From Adenophora triphylla var. japonica (taxonomy: Eukaryota; Streptophyta; Magnoliopsida; Asterales; Campanulaceae): a stretch of DNA of 64,000 bases. The notes under the pieces were generated by a model, which saw only the letters and a list, made by a program, of their open reading frames with translations, was not told the origin of the DNA and did no database searches. Position numbers and translations under genes: made by a program. Shown in pieces: positions 35,757 to 47,346 of the stretch. The stretch is taken from the NCBI GenBank assembly GCA_022495995.1, contig JAFEMH010001454.1, forward strand, positions 406,989 to 470,988, given 5' to 3'. The stretch's first letter is position 1. Each line of letters opens with the position of its first letter.

Positions 35757-37660
35757 TTATGGTTCCTTGGCGAGAGGATTTTTGGTTGTGTTAGGCCCTT
35801 CGGGGCCTTCCAACTTTCCTTGCTCTATTAGCCCCTGGATTGCCTTTTGAGTGAAGCGGTTGTCGATCGGATGTCCGTGAGCTTGATGAAAAGCACAATA
35901 CTTTGTAGTATCCACGGGAGCATTCGGATTTACGGGTTGGAAATTCTCCAAAGGCCGCGGCAAGCCTTCTTTCACCGAGTCCCTAAAGATGTCATTCGGG
36001 GGCATTCCAAAGTTTTCGAGATTTATGACCCGCGGTTTGCAGGCTCATTTGTTTTCTGGGAGCAAAAGGAGTCGTGTTATTACATTCTGTCCCGCATAGT
36101 TAATCATTTCTTTGCCTTTAGCGGGAGCGAGGCGGTGTTTGCGGGAGGAGCCCGATATACGTGGCGGAGTGCGGCGGCCGGTTGCGGTGTAGGCCTTTTC
36201 AAACTTAGGCTGCGAGTTAACCGTGGCCCGTAAGTCGAGTATGGGAAGTGAGCGAGGAGGCTCTCGAGATGTGGTTTCAAGCATGGTGGAAGATGTCCGG
36301 TTGTTCCTCTTCGGAAGGAGGGATGGCCATTTCAGCGAGTTTCGGAATTCCACCGCTTGTAGAAGTCCCAAACATTCTCATCGGGGCCATTTGCTGTTGT
36401 TTGTAGGTCAACCCTATTTGTTTCCCATTCCAAGTTGGCCTTATATTTTTACGTGAAGGCATTGGTAATCTGGTCCCATGTGGCCACGGCCGGGTTTCAA
36501 ACGGAAGAACCACTTTAAGGCCTTGGACTTCAAGGATAGCGAAATAGTCGGCCAAGCTGGCGATTGGTACATCCTTTGGCTTTCATTGCCGGTATATGTG
36601 TCCAAATGGGTTTTTGGACATGCGGTCCCATCAAAGAGATCCAGATTAGGCATCACGAATTTGTGGGGGCGGAAGGAACAATGGAGTCAGTGCAGTAGGC
36701 CGGAAGCGGGCTTCTTGGCGATCGGTTCGGCGATACGTGCTTTCATTTCCTTGTGTTGTTCCATGAACCGGGCCGGATGAGGGTCTTGTGGCGGAACCGT
36801 GGCATTCAAGCTAGTGGGTGAGCTAGAGAGGAGCTACCCTGGAGCGGGCGGGTGGAGGAACGGCCGATCCGGGGACGTAGGTGAAAACACATCACAGGGT
36901 GAGTTACCACAGGGAGCATGAGTAGGAGCACGAGCAAAAGGGTAGAACCTTGCGGCTTCTTTGTTGATTTTCAAGCGGCAAAGTAGGTGGGGGCAGCCCG
37001 ATGTAGCCGGATAACTTGGATTTCAGTGGGGCCCGTAAGTAGGCTTGAGTGCGAGGCTCTTTGTCCGGATTGTTGAATTGCATGGTGCTTGTGGTGAAGG
37101 TGTGTAACCGAGAATGCTGCGGTCTGGTGATTCGGATGACAGGGATGGAGGCTTGGTAACCCATAGAAGTCCCAGTGAGGAATGGATTTGTGTGAGGAGC
37201 GGGTGAACTAGTGCGTTACGAGGAGGGGCTCTGGCGTGGCCCCGAGAACCAAGTTGTGGCGGCATTCGAGCGTAGGCATTCTTTGTGAAGGTCCGGATTG
37301 ATCGGTTCCGGGCGAGGAGGGATCCCAGATTGTGGCATTCAGAGATAGCCCCAAACCATGAGAAGACATTCCGTGCTTGATTTTGCCCCACGCATTTGTG
37401 CCGTCGAGTGCATGGATCCGGTGGTACGTGGTTGGGGAGAGTGGGCGACCCGAAAATCGAGGAGCATGGAGTTACGGTAGTGGCACCATAGGAGGTGGGT
37501 GGCGGCATCTGGTGTAATCGGGCGGCGAGAGTGGGGTTGGCATCCTCGTCTTCTTCCACGGTGAAGGTGCCATCGGGATTGAGGTGGCGGCCGGGCCGTG
37601 ACTCTTAATAGCCTCCATAAGGCTATTTAGGCTGTGCTTCTGTCGTAACCTCATACGTTA
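35757..37660 (-). pseudogene. Degenerate gag of the nested element
   Basis: Minus-strand pieces in several frames include RLRQKHSLNSLMEAI (about 37650), a capsid-like start PNLDLFDGTACPKTHLDTY (36650), and a zinc-knuckle-like block CAFHQAHGHPIDNRFT (about 35880), which in intact Tat gag-pol reads CxFHxxxGHxTxxC. Here the final Cys is replaced by Arg. Frameshifts and stops separate the pieces, so no functional capsid can be made. Confidence 0.75.
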
Positions 37661-38139
37661 CGCTAGCGGATTCCCTTTGTTGCTCTGTACGAGGGTCCGG
37701 GAGGCGGAGTGATGTTATCCCCATCATTACCGGGCGATGCGGACATTACGAAACCGGAGTCGGAACAAACGGTGAAGGCGACGATGCGCTTGACTCTTCC
37801 CAGCGATCAAACGGTGACCCGGTGCCGAAACCAAGCTTTGTGCGGAGGCTGGGGAAAGGACATGAAGGTTCGAGATGTGCAGGAATGGAAGGAGGGTAGG
37901 TGTTTGGGCTTTAGGCTCATGCGACATGCGGTTATTTGTTCACGTTTACTTAAAACATGTTTTATTAACCTAATCGGTTGGAAAAGATTGCTCTTCTTTT
38001 CGCAAACTACTACGATTCTGGATCGGTGGGCCCCGTCACTACGTCTATAAGCCCCTCGTATTCCACACTGTATTTCGACCTCCCGGGGTGGGCGGCCCGG
38101 GCGAGGGTCACATAGGGCAGCGGGTCCCACCGCCAGAAA

Positions 38140-39184
38140 GAAAAACGATCCTAAAAGTCGGCGGGTAATCGAGTCTTAACGAGCATTCGATGTAAATTAC
38201 GGACAAAGGCGGACGTCAAAAGTCAAGATCATGTCAGGAGCTCGACGAAAAGTCGGCATGATTTGGGTGATAAGCGTCCACGATTGATCTTGACTTGTCG
38301 TCGGTTAAGCCGTAATTAGGCATGGAATATTCATTAATCCTTGATGACTCGGTGTCAATCTTTGGGAGTCGAGTGTATAATTTGTGCCGATCGGAGCCGA
38401 AGTCAAGGCGCCGGTCAATATCTTGGTCAAAGTCTGCGGCGGAAAACCGGCGGAACTTCGGCGATTAGGGTCCCGAAAGATATTGAGTCGGTATGCCGAC
38501 AAAGGCTTGAAAGGAAAGGTCTATACACGGACGGGGCATGACACGGACCGGACTAAAAACCAGCGGGTCTCGGACAAAGTGTGTCACGGACAAGTGCGTA
38601 GTCGACACGAGGCTCCGTAGGATGTTTGGGTAGTCACATTGCTCATCCGAGAGGCGTAATAAGACCAAACGGACCGCGACAAGGATTTCCCGGGTTAAGG
38701 ACGTAGTGTGCGGTGTACGGTCACGTGCGCGTAGTGTGCAAGCGATCTATATTCTTTTACGAGTAAAATAGAGATTTTTTTTTTTATGTGTCTTAAAAAT
38801 ATGATGCATGATTTATTTTTTTGAGAATTTTCTTCTTCTTTTTTTTTTTGAAAATCTTTTTTTTTTTTTTTTTTTTTAATGAGCACATAAGCACGAAACT
38901 TCCGACGGAGTTAGGGACATTATTCCGACGGTCAAAATTTTGACTTTCTCCGAGGCGGCCAAAACAACATGAAAGCGTGCAAAAATCAACACACACACAA
39001 AAATGATTTTCAAAGCCGGGACGGAAGCTTGACCCTCAAAAGCTTTTTTTTTTTGAAAACGGTGATACCGGTACGTGGGATTGTTAGACCACAATTTATC
39101 CCCGACTCGTGTTAGGAGGCGATAGCAGGAAATTTAGTGGTTTCCACCAATATACCAAATACCATTTTTTTTTTAAAAAAGCTT
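38140..39184 (-). other. Leader of the nested element
   Basis: Non-coding leader with long A-runs on the minus strand (plus-strand T-runs at 38777-38785, 38840-38849 and 38858-38877). Nothing coding is recognised. Confidence 0.5.
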
Positions 39185-39202
39185 AGTCCCAGTGAGTCGC
39201 CA
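39185..39202 (-). promoter_or_regulatory. Primer binding site of the nested element
   Basis: On the minus strand TGGCGACTCACTGGGACT follows the LTR end by one base. It shares TGGCGACTC with the primer site of the outer element, which supports a common lineage and fixes the orientation. Confidence 0.75.
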
Positions 39203-39203
39203 C

Positions 39204-40940
39204 TGTGATGAATGTGTATCCGAAAATTTTCCCATTTTTTGTTTGAAAGAAAATCAACGAAAACGGAGTCGCCACGCCATTTTAATTTTGAGGGCCAAAA
39301 CTTTGAAAACAGCCCGAGATCAGAGAGTTAGGTTCGGAGGTCATGTTACGCGTCGGGAAGGACGTTAGTGTGCACCCGACGCGCCTCGTAAACGAGTCTT
39401 CCAAGCTGAAAATCATTTGTGTGTGTGTGTGTGTGTGTGTTTTGGCCAAAATAAGTTGAAACTCAGAAAAGTAAAAATTGGGATATCTTTTTAAGACTTT
39501 AAACTGATCCCATGATTTTTTGGAAGATTTTTGGATTGAGATTTGGTACTCAAAAGACCTTTTGAAGTTGAGAGCCATTTCTGCCAGAATGAAAAAGGCA
39601 GTGGACCTTTGATTTTGAAATGGATTCAAGGGTCTTAAAACTTCATAATCTGGATAAACTCAGAGAATGAAAGTTGTTCTAGACACCTTAAATAAAGTTT
39701 GTGCGAAGGAATTTTCCATTTTGGAGAAGATTTGATGGGTCAAAACCTTCTGGAAACCTCAGATATGAGATCTGGATTCCCAGAAGCTGATGAACTAGCC
39801 TCTGAAAGAAAATTTGAAAAGAGGAGTTTTACTCACCCAAAAAATAAAGTAAAAATATGTCTGGAAAGCTCTGGATGTTGGCTACAAAAAGTGTTTTGTA
39901 GTCAACACCAAATTCAAGTTCATCTGTGTCCAAAAATTAAGACCATGGACTGAGGTCTGAGAAAATTGCTACTGGACAGCAACTTCTCAAGAAAGAAAAT
40001 ATGATTTTAAGGGGTTTTGCATCCATGCTTGTCCCCATTTCCCTAGGTTTTGGTTAGTGATCACTAGACATTTTAGTGGTGAATCAACTATACCAAACCA
40101 TCCTTGGGGTACATTAGGACTAAGCATTTCATTTGCTTGGGAAGGGGATTTTTATCCTTTGAAAATGAGATTTTATGCTTGAAAGTGGTTTTTAGGGTTT
40201 TGAAAATGAGTTTTCTTTGCAAGAAAGTAAGAAAAGCTTGAAAATAATTTTGATCTTTGTAGAAGATCATCCATGGAGATGGTCTTCCATGGTGATCTTC
40301 TTAGATCTAAAGCAAGAAGATGAAAGAACTACATTTTGTAGTTTGAAGATGCATGCATGGATGAGATTTAGGGTTAGGAAGGAGGAGGGTTTACCAATCT
40401 TCCTTGTGTTCTTGAGTGTTTGGCTTGAGTGTATGAGTGTTTAGGGCTTTAATATGAGAGTGAGTGGATGAGTATGAGTTGGGAAAGATTGGAGAGAAAA
40501 TGGTGACAATTCAAGTGAATTCTCACTGTTTTCTCTCTATATTTCGCCAGAGGTTCGGTGCAAAATGTGTTGTTCCTCCTTATTTTTGTATTTGGAGGGC
40601 TCAATTTATAGCCCTCTGAAATATGCAAACTCATCCGCGCGGACAAGTCCCTCGGCGTGCCTTTGTTCATTAAATGCAGCTCCAGCTTTGGACAAGGGGA
40701 ATATTTCTTTTCAAAATTCAAATTGACCAGCCAGATTATGTTTCCAGCATTTCTATTTGTGGTTTTATTCTTTTGTTTTTCTTTTTTAAGATTCTTTTTA
40801 AGGTTTAACCTTAAATAACAATGCCCATTTTACCCTCACTTTGTTAGAAAAGTTAGGATTGTTAGGAATTGTTAGAAATGTTATAACTTTCGTTAATTTT
40901 CTAACGAAAATTCTAACAAGGTCAAATTGGAGCACTTACA
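39204..40940 (-). repeat. 5' LTR of the nested element
   Basis: Read on the minus strand it starts TGTAAGTGCTCC and ends CATTCATCACA. A minus-strand TATAAATTGAGC box lies near 40590-40610. A (GT)n tract at 39418-39440 is longer than in the other LTR. Confidence 0.92.
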
Positions 40941-40945
40941 ATTGC

Positions 40946-41449
40946 GGTCTCGTACGTTCAAACGTACGCTCGACCCTCTCTCCTCCCGAGTTTAGACGTT
41001 GACTCGGACTTGGTTTTGAAAACCCCGAGTTTGAACCGTTTTGACTTGTATGCCCATAGGCTCGTTCTCCCCTTTCGGTTGGTGGGTTCCACGTGCCCTA
41101 TAGGACCTCTGCCGGGATTGTCCATCCCGGAGGTGCAATACAGGTGGAATACAGGGGGTCTATAGACGTAGTGATGGAACCCACTGATCCAGGAATAGAG
41201 TAGAATGCGAAAAAGAAGGTTTCCCCCTTTTCCAACCATTCCTAGGATTAATAAAAATCATTTTTAAACAAAAACAAAAAATATATAAAAGAAAAAAGAG
41301 TATATGCATGAGTCCGTCCTCAGCCTATCCTCTCCCCCACCTAAAACCGTTCTCTCCCCCTTTCAGCAAACAAGTATTGGGTCAGAGTTCCGGGTGGTCG
41401 GTTAATCAGTTTCTCTCCAGTCAGAGATTCATTTCCAGCAGTCTCAGAA
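40946..41449 (+). other. Leader of the outer element, right of the nested insertion
   Basis: Non-coding continuation of the outer leader. It contains the palindrome CGTACGTTCAAACGTACG at 40951-40968, only six bases from the nested insertion site, and an A-rich run at 41264-41297. No ORF is recognised before the gag start at 41450. Confidence 0.55.
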
Positions 41450-42489
41450 ATGGCAGATTCGCAAGTCTCAGCAGGTTTGGGTCCAAATGCAAGTGTTGAT
41501 CCGGCTTTCGAATCGAATGTCAGTCAGAGTGTAGGGCCAGATCAAGGTCAGAATGCGGGGCCAAACTCAGCTCTGAATGCCTCTCCTAGCAGTGGTTATG
41601 GCATGAGTCCTCACATGACACCCCCGGGAAGTCCGTTTGTTAACCCTCAACCAGGATTCAACTTTCCTCAAGAAGCTTCCCTCCGTGCTGCCCTCGAAGC
41701 CTCTCGTGCCCGTGAAGAGGGCAGTTGGGCTCGCTATGTTGAAGTGATGCACATGCAAGGGGTCGCAGTAATCCGTCATCCAGATGGGTCCTACGAAGAA
41801 ATCAGGGAAGAACCTATGGTACCCGCAAAGGGTGAAGCAATCAGTGCTGATGACAAGTCAAACGCTCTCTTCTGCTACATGCTGTCTTAGGAAAAATCCG
41901 GGTCGCAGCGAAAATAGCAAACAATGTCCAGCATGATGGCATGGCCCCCAATTCCCAGTCTACTCCCCTCACTTGGGAAGAGATTAAGTGTGCCACAAAT
42001 TCAAGCTCGGCCATCACTGTTAACCAATTGCGACAAGCAGCCTGGCCATATGCCACACATGGGCCTCCTCTGAGTTGGTCAGAATTGAATGCAGAACATG
42101 ATGAGGGCCAAGACGTTAAGGTAAACTTGCTCACCAGGTCAGGAAAAATGTTGGGAACTAACGTTGCCGGACCATCGGGAAAAGGCAAAGAAGCAGTTGT
42201 TCCGGGAGACGGGCTCGGCAGCGTCAATGCCGGTCCGCAGCCGCTCCAAATCAGGCAAGGCCCTAATGTGCCATATCCCCAGAGGAGGATCACGAGGAAC
42301 ACGAGCAGCCGCACCAGGACAATGCTGCCTGCTCACTCTCTCCCCCAAGTACAGGGCATCTCCCTCCAGGCCGATCAAGAGCCTCCTCGTCCCGGTCACC
42401 AGGGCGGCGACCAACCAAATCCTCACCATACCGGCCGTGCTGTGGGAAGTGTCTCAACCTCGACAGAGTGCCCTCGTGAGCAATCATAA
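41450..42489 (+). pseudogene. Truncated gag of the outer element
   Basis: ATG 41450 starts a Gln/Asn/Ser/Pro-rich protein (MADSQVSAGLGPNAS) that has ASLRAALEASRAREEG and stops at 41888. A second open stretch from about 41941 has PLTWEEIKCATNSSS and VKVNLLTRSGKM, the gag-protease linker motif also seen in the nested element. The capsid core and zinc knuckle expected between these parts are missing, so there is an internal deletion. It ends without protease sequence. Confidence 0.6.
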
Positions 42490-43700
42490 TATCATGGTAA
42501 CAAGCCGTCTTACGGGGCTTAACCCCGTCCACCTTCCGGCTCTCTCTCGCCCCGAAAGTCCAACGGCGAATGGCAGGGAACAGATCTGCCGCAATCCTCT
42601 CGGGCACAGTCCAGGCGTAACAGCCGAACACCTCATAGGCCCACACCGAAATCGTAGACAAAGACTCTCGGTGTGCGACAACGGTATGAAATGAAGACGA
42701 GAAAAGTCAAGTGCAGCCGAGTCGATGTGCAAAAAAAGCAAAGGACATACCTCCAGCACAGTCTGGTAAAAATCCAAAGAGGTCACGCTACCTCTGCTCA
42801 CCTCATCAAGGCCCCTGTACACCTGGGCCAAACCAGCCTCTCCCCATGAAAAGGTGGACACCTGGTCCCAATCTCTAAGAGGCTCCAACAGAAGAGTCAA
42901 TGCCGTCGTGGAGGCATTTGCAAAGCAGGTGTCGAGACAACCCGGCCAGAGGCAGAAGGCTCTAGCTAGGCCGCTCGGCGGTAACCACGGCGGCACCCTC
43001 GTAAAGCGGGGACGACTCGATCCGTCAGCGAGAATGCAGGTCCGCCAACGGGACCCCATTGCCCTTAAGGTGAAAAGTCATGCCGATCAAGGCTCTGATG
43101 GCGTCTGGGCTCAACACGCCAGGATCCTCAGTAAAGATCGGCCTGTCTGTAAACTGCAGACCAGTAATAGCCGTAAAATCATAGGGAGTGATGGTCGCCT
43201 CACCCCAGGAAAGATGGAAAGTGTGGGTAGAGTCCCACCAGAACTGCCTGAAGGCCCGCACAAGCTCCACGCTCCTGGCCGTGTCCCCAAAAAGCTCCAA
43301 CAAACGGTGAAGAATGGTCCAAGACCAAGAAGAAGACCCGCTCCCTTAGGGATCGTCCTAAGAAATCGAGAAGAGCCCGGTAAAAGACCCCAAATGGTCG
43401 CAATCGCCTCGTAAGACCCCTTTGTCCGCAAGGTCTCCGCAGTAAGCACAACACAGTATCAAAACTATAACAATATGTGCATGCATTCATACACAAAAAT
43501 CATCACTAAATTCTTTCAAAATAAGAAGAAACAGAAAAGGAAAAATCTTTTCAAAAACACATTCATCCCATGCCAAGCATGCAATCCCTTTTTGGGTGCG
43601 ATTTCCCCCAAATTCCAAATCTCAAACCCTAGAAATCAAATTTCAAGGGTTAATGTCTAGAATGCTTACCCCCTTCTGCTCCATGGTAGAAGTGTGAAAG
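42484..43700 (-). pseudogene. Antisense plant-mobile-domain ORF of the outer element
   Basis: On the minus strand a short first exon (MEQKG followed by a GTAAGC donor, about 43684-43668) is followed by pieces with FWWDSTHTFHLSWGEATITP (about 43235) and VSTFSWGEAGLAQVYRGLD (about 42850), both plant-mobile-domain signatures. One frameshift near 43050 separates the halves. It sits antisense, downstream of gag, convergent with it, as in the nested element. It could be spliced; introns beyond the first donor were not resolved. Confidence 0.65.
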
Positions 43701-44119
43701 TCGAGGCCCGGGTAGAGGCCATTCCCCTCCGGAGATCTCTTCCGTCTATTTCGATCGACGAGTCTCCTCCTCTCGGACAAGACTTGTTGTACATTCCTTC
43801 TCGCTTCGGCTCGCGGAGGCATGATCGAATTCGTGATTTAAATCAAAATCAAAGGAAGAATTTTCGAAAATTTTCTCCTCTCCTCTCCTTGTTCTCGGCG
43901 GCAAGTGGATGGTTTTTTAAGACCTGTCTTACGACCTGCGGTTTTAATTGAATCTGCCTGGGAACCTTCCCATGTCGGACGACACCCACAGTCCAGAAGG
44001 GTGATTTTCCCCTTTTGCCCCTCATTAAATTCTGTCAGCCTATCTTGGCTGCCCATCATCAAAATTCATCATTTTAGTTGGGCTCAAATACCCACCTCTC
44101 TTTCCAATACACACAGACA
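43701..44119. other. Region between the antisense ORF and the tandem arrays
   Basis: No convincing gene. A TGTCGGACGACA palindrome at 43973-43984 matches those of the LTR. This part probably contains the promoter of the antisense ORF. Confidence 0.4.
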
Positions 44120-44303
44120 CAATGGCCCGGAACGGCCTTAAACTACCCGGTCCGGAAAGACCGTACAGATTTCCAACAACACAATGGCCCGGAACGGCCT
44201 TAAACTACCCGGTCCGGAAAGACCGTACAGATTTCCAACACAACACACAATTGGCCCGGAACGGCCTTAAACTACCCGGTCCGGAAAGACCGCACAGATT
44301 TCC
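44120..44303 (+). repeat. Tandem array of three ~61-bp hairpin units
   Basis: Units start near 44120, 44181 and 44247. Each contains GGCCCGGAACGGCC, which pairs GGCC with GGCC, and CGGTCCGGAAAGACCG, which pairs CGGTC with GACCG. Confidence 0.88.
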
Positions 44304-44309
44304 ACAGTC

Positions 44310-44770
44310 AAATTAGCGGGTGACTCCCAAAGAAAAAAGTCAACATTTCCAGCGGGTGACTCCCAAAGAAAAAAGTCAACATCCCCAGCGGGTGACTCCC
44401 AAAGAAAAAAGTCAAATCAGCGGGCGACTTCCCAAAGAAAAAAGTCATATCTTTCAGGGTGACTCCCCATCAAAACAGTCCAACCAGCGGGTGAGTCCCA
44501 AAGAAAAAAAAGTCAACGTTTCCAGCGGGTGACTCCCAAAGAAAAAGTCAACATCCTCAGCGGGCGACTTCCCAAAGAAAAAAGTCAAATCCTCGGGTGA
44601 CTCCCCATCGAAACAGTCAATCTTCGGGGTGACTCCCCTTGGAACAGTCAATCTCGGGTACAAACGCCCATCTTCGGGGTGACTCCCCTTGGAACAGTCA
44701 ATCTCGGGTACAAACGCCCATCTCCGGGGTGACTCCCCTTGGAACAGTCACTTTCGGGTACAAAACCCGT
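44310..44770 (+). repeat. Array of about 12 units with TGACT...AGTCA arms
   Basis: Units of 31-50 bases of the type GCGGGTGACTCCCAAAG...AGTCAA start near 44315, 44352, 44387, 44418, 44456, 44486, 44524, 44558, 44593, 44624, 44674 and 44724. TGACT near the start pairs with AGTCA near the end of most units. In the GGGCGACTT variants the arm GACTT still pairs with AAGTC. The last three units have a CTTGGAACAGTCA core. Confidence 0.85.
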
Positions 44771-44797
44771 AGCCTTTCATTTGGCACCCCATCCTCA

Positions 44798-44972
44798 ACG
44801 AACTACGATTCGGCTTGATTCCCCCACGGGATACGTAGGAATCCTCTTCATAAGAGGTCCAGCCACTTGACCATCTTTGTCACCTTTTTCCCCGCCATTC
44901 GTGTCCGGCTCGGGATTCTCATTTTTTATCGACGACCCCGCTTCCCGTGGAAGTGACGTCGCCGAGGGGCTC
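44798..44972 (+). promoter_or_regulatory. Conserved block and polypurine-like junction before the 3' LTR
   Basis: ACGAACTACGATTCGGCTTG and GGGATACGTAGGAATCC are the same block found, inverted, near 24397-24446 and 24873-24931. The junction GTCGCCGAGGGGCTC directly before the 3' LTR matches GTCGCCGAGGGCTAC at the corresponding place in the nested element, so this purine-rich stretch is the likely plus-strand primer. Confidence 0.6.
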
Positions 44973-46756
44973 TGTGAGTACCCCGATCCGAACTCAAGTT
45001 TTGGATCCAATCTAATTAAAATTTGGGCTTACACAAAATTGCTAAGAAGCAATTAGAGTCCAAAAATCCCCAAATAGCCCACCAATCCATTGGGCCTGCT
45101 AGCCATTCGGCCCATTATGGCCAAAAGGTGTACGCTGTCGGACGACATGGACATTAAGGCGGTTTAACTGCCCCTGTCGTCCGACATAGGAAGCTCAGTC
45201 AGGATGCCTATAAATAGAAGGCATGGCTGATCATTTTGGAGGAGCAAGAAGGAGCATTAGAGAGAATACCAGTATTCTAGGGAAAACTCTGTCCAAATAG
45301 AGTCTCCCTCTCTCTCTCTCTCTTTCATACACTCACACACACACTCACCTCCCTCCTCACACACACACACTTCAAAGCCAAGGTCCAAAGAAGCCTCCTT
45401 TGTTGGTGATTGAAGGGGTAGACACCATACTATTGGTGATTCTACTTCGTGGACTACAATAGGTAGACACTAAAACTCTCTCCCCTTTTAAATAAAGTCT
45501 TTAAATATACATTGCATGCATACTTGCTCTCTTACCATGTAGAAATTGGGATTTTGCATGACAAAGGTGGTGGAGAAGTGAATCTTCAATATTCACTTCT
45601 CCCCACCTCAGATCTGGACATTTGGTCATCTTAGGACCAAAAAAGATTCAATCTTTACGTATTTGCATGGAGTTAGGAGGTGATGGCTACTTCAAAGTGG
45701 CCAAAATCATGTGATTTATCACACTTTGGCCACTAAAGCCATGTGATCCTCTCATTATACTCATATATTATTGTCATATTACTGCTTACAGTAGCTAAAC
45801 ATGTCTGGTTTGCCTTGAGGAACAAAAGGGAAACAAACAGTCTGAAGGGCACAGAAATGGCCTATCTATGTCGGACGACATAGGACTCCTTGGAGATCCT
45901 GTGTCATACGACATAGAGATCCCAGAAAGCTGTAAAGCTATTCTTGGACTTCAGATCTGTCCAGTTCATCCCCTTCGCAACTCAGAGCTTTCCAAAGCAT
46001 TTCTGTGGCTCATAAGCCACTATTTGAGTGCCTACGATCTGATTGGGTGCGATTCATTGGAGGCGAATTGTCATACGACATGGATAACATCGGATGTTCC
46101 ATGTCTCATGACATCCGTATCATTCAAAGTCTATCGTGACTTTGATAACTCCCGTCAATCCCAAGACTGATTTTAGACCTTCAAATAGTGTCTTTAATGA
46201 GTCCAATAAATATCTTTCCGTTTCCAGAGTAGCTTTACCTCTGTAAGGGACAATCTGTCCATGGCTCCTTATGTCGCCCGACATCCTCGCTAAGAGAAGA
46301 CTTGTGTCGGACGACGAGGGAACTCCCTGGGCAGACTGTCTCAAGACTTCTGCCTTGTGATAAAAGATATCACGTGTAAAAAGGGTGCGACCCCCTATCA
46401 TGGCTCGCAAGTTGTATTCAGTTCCTTACCATTAATGAAATTTAAGGCCTTTACTTGTTGACACACATCGCACACACATTTTTGAATGTCCATATTTGTC
46501 CAAATGTTGATTGAAAGTTCCGAAAGGGGCGTGTTGGGTGAACTCTCTAGTTCTTCCCAACACGTAACCAGACTCCCGGACTCAAAATCTCTTAAAATTA
46601 GGTTTTTCAATGTTTTTCTCTAAAAACGGCGTGGCGACTCCCAAAACAAACCGAAAACTCCCTTTTTCGCTTCAAAAGCAAAATAAAACAAAAAAAGAAA
46701 AGGGAAAAACGGAATCAAACATTCTTTCTTTTTTTTTCGGGGCGAGCGTTCATTCA
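44973..46756 (+). repeat. 3' LTR of the outer element
   Basis: 1784 bases, the same start and end as 19822-21606. A TATA box is at 45209-45217. Differences from the 5' LTR are scattered substitutions plus a few small changes, for example near 45070 and 46330. Confidence 0.93.
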
Positions 46757-46761
46757 ATGAT

Positions 46762-47346
46762 GTCCACAAATCAGAAGTTAAACAAATTATATTGGGAGTA
46801 TCTTCCAAAGCTTTCTTAAGTTTTGCTTTCTCTCTCAAGTATATTGCATTAATGTCTGAAACAACAGTATTTCTAGAGATACAATTAAATTCAGGATTCA
46901 AATACGTCACAAAACTCGAACCCATCATACTCAACAAAAGAAAATGGCAAATTGTGCTTAATTATTGACTGTGCTAATAGGTCGCATGCAATCTTTTGGT
47001 CAAGTTTTCTTGTTTTAGCATTCCCCTCATGATCGATAACCATTTGACATATATCATAATACTTCAACTTGGGACATTTTTGAAGATGACGCTTGCATTG
47101 TAAAATCCCATATTGTTTCCCACCACACGTATACACTTGTTTACACCCTTTACATACGGCTCTTGTAATTCCATTTGTGTGATTATAGTGTTTGTCAAAG
47201 TAATTTCACACATCATAATATTCTTTACCTGTTTTACCCGACATAACCTTAGGCTTAGGCTGCTCACTAGCTTCAGTAATTTCCACGTCCTCAAATTCAT
47301 TGTCATCCACATTAGTACTCCGTTTAACCGAGCTAGATGCCATTTC
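46762..47346 (-). pseudogene. hAT transposase, N-terminal part (BED zinc finger)
   Basis: From an ATG at 47346-47344 the frame gives an acidic N-terminus and, after a stop near 47206, a BED-type finger with CKGC and LKRHLQKC. A frameshift near 46930 leads to a part containing YLNPEFNCISRNTV and LTSDLWTS, the start of the hAT RNase H-like core. The frame is cut at 46761 by the LTR element. RICESLEEPER/DAYSLEEPER-type proteins have this order. The in-frame stop and frameshift make it non-functional. Sequence 47350-47970 upstream is its untranslated and 5' part; I see no gene in it. Confidence 0.8.

Larger units (their letters stand above)
22566..40940 (-). mobile_element. Nested LTR retrotransposon (Tat-like), 18.4 kb, minus orientation
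   Basis: LTRs at 22566-24300 and 39204-40940 are flanked by the target duplication ATTGC (22561-22565 and 40941-40945). A primer site stands inside the right LTR on the minus strand, so the element reads right to left. In that direction it holds gag fragments, protease, an integrase remnant, a long T/A-rich stretch, antisense ORFs (plus strand) with DUF7745-like and plant-mobile-domain sequence, tandem repeats and the 3' LTR. RT and RNase H were not found. Many stops and shifts interrupt the ORFs although the LTRs are very similar, so it was probably already defective when it moved. Confidence 0.9.
19822..46756 (+). mobile_element. Outer LTR retrotransposon (Tat-like), 26.9 kb including a nested element
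   Basis: Two LTRs of 1785 and 1784 bases begin TGTGAGTACCCCG and end CGTTCATTCA, and the 5-bp target duplication ATGAT flanks them (19817-19821 and 46757-46761). A primer site follows the left LTR, so the element reads on the plus strand. Without the nested element (22566-40940 plus one ATTGC) it is about 8.6 kb. It keeps the gag N-terminal part and a gag-pol linker but no protease, RT or integrase that I can see, plus an antisense plant-mobile-domain ORF. It is therefore non-autonomous. The LTRs differ at a few dozen positions by eye, so the insertion is fairly recent. Confidence 0.92.

Noticed and set aside
44310..44770. Regular short repeats that could suggest a CRISPR array
   Set aside because: Spacers are repeats themselves, the units vary in length, and the site lies inside a plant retrotransposon.
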